Assembly: GCA_001788495.1 (NCBI GenBank)
Contig: MGCF01000072.1
Span: forward strand, 1-36,677
Direction of reading: 5' to 3'
Source: Candidatus Rokubacteria bacterium RIFCSPLOWO2_02_FULL_73_56
GTDB lineage: Bacteria; Methylomirabilota; Methylomirabilia; Rokubacteriales; CSP1-6
Length of the DNA: 36,677 bases
The notes under the pieces: model-generated
Seen by the model: only the letters and a program-made list of their open reading frames with translations
Told to the model about the DNA's origin: nothing
The model's database searches: none
Position numbers and translations under genes: made by a program
Shown here: positions 35,347-36,677 of the stretch, in pieces
Numbering within the stretch: position 1 is the first letter of the stretch
Layout of the letters: each line of letters begins with the position of its first letter

Positions 35347-36525
35347 CTAGTCTTTCGGCAGGCCCAGGACGCGCTCGGCGAGGATGTTGCGGAGGATCTC
35401 GGATGTCCCGGCGCGGATCCCGCTGCCGCGCGCGAGCAGCTCGTAGAACTCCCACTGGCCGTGGTCCGGCGCCCAGGGGGAACCCTCGGCGATCTGCGAG
35501 TAGGGGCCGAGGACCTGCGTCGCCGTGAGCGCCAGCTCCTGGTCGAGGTGGCTCCAGAAGAGCTTCGAGGTCGAGCCCTCGGGCCCCGGCTGGCCGCCCC
35601 GCGCGATCCGCGTGAGGCTCCGGTAGCCGTTGAGCTGGAGCGCCCGCTCGCCGATCGCGAGCTCGGCGAGCTTCTGGCGGATCAGCGGGTCGCCACCGCG
35701 CCCGCGCTCCTGCACGAGCCGGACGAGCCGGTGGAGCGCGTTGCGCAGCGAGATGTGGCGGATGAACGTGAGCAGGTCGCGCTCGTAGGCGAGCGTGGTG
35801 ATCGCCACGCCCCAGCCCTCGTTCTCCCTGCCGACCAGGTTCTCCCGCGGCACGCGCACGTTGTCGAGGAAGGTCTCGTTGAACTCCGCCTCGCCCGTGA
35901 TCTGGCGGAGCGGCCGCAGGGTGATCCCGGGCGACTGCATGTCCACGAGCAGGAAGCTGATCCCCTTGTGCTTGGACGCCGCCGGGTCCGTCCGCACGAG
36001 CAGGAAGCACCAGTCGGCGACGTGGCCCATGCTCGTCCACACCTTCTGGCCGTTCACGACGTAGTGGTCGCCCTCGAGCACCGCGCGCGTCTGGAGGTTC
36101 GCGAGATCCGAGCCCGCGTTCGGCTCGGAAAACCCCTGGCACCACAGCTCGTCGGCCGTGAGGATCTTCGGCAGGAAGCGCCGCTGCTGCTCGGGCGTCC
36201 CGTGCTTCATGAGCGTGGGGCCGAGCATCGAGACGCCGCCCCGGTTCACGAGCTGCGGCGACTCGGCGCGCGCCATCTCCTGGTAGAGGATCACCATCTC
36301 GGTGAGCGGGGCGCCCCGCCCGCCGAACTCGCGCGGCCAGTCCATGCCGACGTAGCCGGCCGCGTGCATCGTCCGCTGCCAGGCGCGGAGCCGCCGGACC
36401 TCCCCGGCGTCGGCGCGCGAGGCGGCGAAGGCGCGGCCGCGGAGGTCGTCGGGCAGGTGGGCCTCGAGCCAGGCCCGGACCTCCTTGCGGAACGCCTCTT
36501 CCTTCCCGCTGAAGTCGAAGTTCAT
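35347..36525 (-). CDS. Acyl-CoA dehydrogenase
   Basis: This 392-residue FAD enzyme of the acyl-CoA dehydrogenase family introduces a 2,3-double bond in acyl-CoA. The N-terminal helical domain is followed by CQGFSEPNAGSDLANLQTRA (FAD/substrate region), YVVNGQKVWTS and the C-terminal IRAGTSEILRNILAERVLGLPK. The MCAD-type catalytic Glu position (YEG) is Ala-Gly here. Glu248 in LAYERDLL matches the alternative base position used by isovaleryl- and long-chain dehydrogenases. Length is normal. It precedes the cyclase and crotonase genes in a probable operon and follows the SDR gene by 10 bases. The chain-length preference is not readable. Confidence 0.95.
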   Translation of the reverse strand: MNFDFSGKEEAFRKEVRAWLEAHLPDDLRGRAFAASRADAGEVRRLRAWQRTMHAAGYVGMDWPREFGGRGAPLTEMVILYQEMARAESPQLVNRGGVSMLGPTLMKHGTPEQQRRFLPKILTADELWCQGFSEPNAGSDLANLQTRAVLEGDHYVVNGQKVWTSMGHVADWCFLLVRTDPAASKHKGISFLLVDMQSPGITLRPLRQITGEAEFNETFLDNVRVPRENLVGRENEGWGVAITTLAYERDLLTFIRHISLRNALHRLVRLVQERGRGGDPLIRQKLAELAIGERALQLNGYRSLTRIARGGQPGPEGSTSKLFWSHLDQELALTATQVLGPYSQIAEGSPWAPDHGQWEFYELLARGSGIRAGTSEILRNILAERVLGLPKD

Positions 36526-36535
36526 GGCCGTCCGG

Positions 36536-36677
36536 CTACTGCATGACCACGCCGCCGTCCACGTTCAGCGCCTGGCCCGTGATGTTGCGCGCCTCCTCGG
36601 AGGCGAGGAACACGGCGGCCGCGCCGATGTCCTCCGGCGTCTGCTCGCGCTTGAGCGGCACCAGGTCGGCGACGCGC
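36536..36677 (-). CDS. Short-chain dehydrogenase/reductase, C-terminal fragment
   Basis: This is the last 46 codons of a gene that enters from the right edge. They read [20 protein letters not shown], then [20 protein letters not shown] and GGVVMQ before TAG. The [27 protein letters not shown] pattern is the standard C-terminus of classical SDR enzymes of the FabG type. The catalytic YxxxK and cofactor motif are outside the window. It is likely the first visible member of the acyl-CoA operon. Confidence 0.9.
   Translation of the reverse strand, partial: RVADLVPLKREQTPEDIGAAAVFLASEEARNITGQALNVDGGVVMQ

Overview
This is a very GC-rich bacterial chromosome segment, densely packed and almost entirely protein-coding. 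It has no tRNA, rRNA, CRISPR array or insertion sequence that I can see. The core genes (prfA, rpmE, rho, mfd, rex, F0 ATP synthase, complex I) are bacterial. The base composition, the aerobic respiratory set, and the mix of fatty-acid CoA enzymes with a type III polyketide synthase suggest a soil or subsurface lineage such as Candidatus Rokubacteria (Methylomirabilota). That placement is inference from gene content and not a computed phylogeny.

Layout, read mostly leftwards on the minus strand. (1) Positions 1-6242 hold an information-processing block: partial prfA, rpmE with a clear intrinsic terminator, rho, a SurA-like lipoprotein chaperone, and mfd. (2) Positions 6268-8701 hold rex followed by a stand-alone F0 cluster, atpZ-atpI-atpB-atpE, with no F1 genes. 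(3) Positions 8824-19168 hold a glycerol-phosphate uptake and catabolism locus: glpK, an exported glycerophosphodiester phosphodiesterase, two tandem ugpB-ugpA-ugpE sets with no ATPase gene, and glpD. (4) glpD is joined through 4-base overlaps to a HAD phosphatase and a family III CoA-transferase, which sit directly behind nuoL-nuoM-nuoN (19165-26010). (5) A divergent M23 peptidase (26097-27509) is followed by a perfect 21-bp inverted repeat and an RraA-family protein. (6) Positions 28440-31376 hold a three-gene type III PKS, methyltransferase and FAD-oxidoreductase operon that looks like a phenolic-lipid pathway. (7) Positions 31451-36677 hold a gamma-carbonic anhydrase, an MFS transporter, a crotonase, an alpha/beta-hydrolase/adenylate-cyclase fusion, an acyl-CoA dehydrogenase and the end of an SDR gene.

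Functionally, the centre of the window ties phosphodiester and glycerol-3-phosphate scavenging to respiration. GDPD would release glycerol-3-phosphate in the periplasm, the Ugp systems would import it, GlpK would supply it from glycerol, and GlpD would oxidise it into the quinone pool also used by complex I. Rex, next to the F0 genes, would sense NADH/NAD+.

The most interesting points are: three transcription-unit heads (atpZ, nuoL, M23 gene) where a recognisable -10 element lies only 6-10 bases before the start codon, implying leaderless or nearly leaderless mRNAs; the duplicated Ugp systems lacking UgpC; the srsABC-like polyketide operon; the split ATP synthase and split complex I loci; and the 93-bp palindromic element at 27509-27601.
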